This document shows positions 5,207 through 5,593 of a stretch of 5,593 nucleotides of DNA, piece by piece (the first letter of the stretch is position 1; every line of letters begins with the position of its first letter). A program made the translations under genes and the position numbers. A model generated the notes under the pieces. The model saw only the letters and a program-made list of their open reading frames with translations. It was not told where the DNA came from and did no database searches. Origin of the DNA: Candidatus Fermentibacterota bacterium (GTDB lineage: Bacteria; Fermentibacterota; Fermentibacteria; Fermentibacterales; JCC-6); NCBI GenBank assembly GCA_030607835.1, contig JAUWJE010000148.1:1-5593 (forward strand), given 5' to 3'.

Positions 5207-5593
5207 TAGAAAATTTCCATGGAGATGGGTGATAGGAGGATTTGCCCTTGCGGTAATCTCCCTTACGATTCTAATCCCTCCCCCTGGTATACCCTCCGAA
5301 AACAATGAAGAGGAAACATCAGGTGAACCGGAATCTATCTCTGAACCCGATAATGCTGCTGTTTTGATTACACCAGATACAATAAAAGTACTTGTTCTGA
5401 ATGGAACAGAGATTGACGGGCTGGCCGGCAGGACTCAGAGGGAGCTGCTGAGGGCATCCACTGATTCCATTGTAATTCTAGCCCCCTACGATCCGTCCGA
5501 CACTGATTTTAAACCATATGAGGAGACCATCCTCATTTCTCAACTGCCTGATCTCTCTGCTGCAAAAGTAGTTGCAAATATTCTTGGAGTGCA
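5196..5593 (+). CDS. Membrane-anchored LytR_C-domain protein, 3'-partial
   Basis: The reading frame is open from GTG 5196 to the end of the window (132 full codons). The start has AAGGA at 5183-5187, 8 bases upstream, and overlaps the HIT gene by 11 bases; no in-frame ATG exists nearby. The protein begins with a short basic stretch (R5, K6, R10), then a hydrophobic segment at about residues 11-27 that fits a single membrane anchor with the C-terminus outside. An acidic, Ser/Pro/Glu-rich linker follows (about 34-55). From residue 63 comes IKVLVLNGTEIDGLAGR, the characteristic opening of the LytR_C domain, and later TILISQLPD with an AAKVVANILGV helix, also typical. The catalytic LCP (LytR-CpsA-Psr) phosphotransferase domain is absent from the visible part, and the anchor-plus-linker layout leaves no room for it upstream. 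The function of stand-alone LytR_C proteins is not established; a cell-wall or envelope role is inferred. Confidence 0.75.
   Translation, partial: MSSDRKFPWRWVIGGFALAVISLTILIPPPGIPSENNEEETSGEPESISEPDNAAVLITPDTIKVLVLNGTEIDGLAGRTQRELLRASTDSIVILAPYDPSDTDFKPYEETILISQLPDLSAAKVVANILGV

Noticed and set aside
1..5593. Defence system, prophage, transposon, CRISPR array, tRNA or riboswitch
   Set aside because: Nearly every base is in a recognised housekeeping gene. No spacing exceeds 2 bases between genes, and no repeat array, transposase, integrase or structured leader was seen.

Overview
The window is one densely packed block of nine genes, all on the + strand, with no room for an internal promoter and no visible terminator. 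It is open at both ends: the first gene lacks its 5' end and the last lacks its 3' end. Every gene looks intact apart from those two. There are no tRNA or rRNA genes, mobile elements, CRISPR arrays or phage genes. The base composition is moderate, somewhat below 50% GC by eye. AGA, TTG and GTG are used freely, and at least three genes start with GTG or CTG.

Layout: (1) a class I/II aminotransferase of the LL-diaminopimelate aminotransferase (DapL) type, 5'-truncated, 1-1020; (2) a divergent dihydroneopterin aldolase, FolB, 1017-1358; (3) the folate pyrophosphokinase FolK, 1351-1872; (4) a P-loop deoxynucleoside kinase, best start an unusual CTG at 1869, ending 2519; (5) pantothenate synthetase PanC, 2516-3391; (6) aspartate 1-decarboxylase PanD, 3394-3753; (7) a short, uridyltransferase-only GlmU-like protein, 3750-4706; (8) a HIT-family (Ap4A-type) nucleotide phosphorylase/hydrolase, 4703-5206; (9) a membrane-anchored LytR_C-domain protein starting at GTG 5196 and running off the end. 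Seven of the eight junctions overlap, by 4, 8, 4, 4, 4, 4 and 11 bases; the eighth (panC-panD) leaves 2 bases. The arrangement strongly suggests one polycistronic, translationally coupled transcript.

The genes supply building blocks. DapL makes LL-diaminopimelate for lysine and peptidoglycan. The GlmU domain makes UDP-GlcNAc, also a wall precursor. FolB and FolK supply successive steps toward dihydropteroate. PanD makes beta-alanine, which PanC joins to pantoate for CoA. The dNK and HIT proteins belong to nucleotide salvage and dinucleotide clean-up. Folate and pantothenate are linked, because the missing pantothenate enzyme PanB uses methylene-tetrahydrofolate. FolP, FolE, PanB and the acetyltransferase half of GlmU are not in the window.

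Organism: a bacterium that makes DAP-type peptidoglycan. The folK-dNK adjacency, the direct DapL route and the free-standing LytR_C protein recall Bacteroidetes-related (FCB) lineages and uncultivated candidate phyla. This is a weak inference, and no species can be named. The region is essentially housekeeping. The points of interest are the truncated GlmU, the divergent FolB and FolK, the CTG start, and the coupled arrangement itself. I found no convincing sign of a new defence or mobile system.
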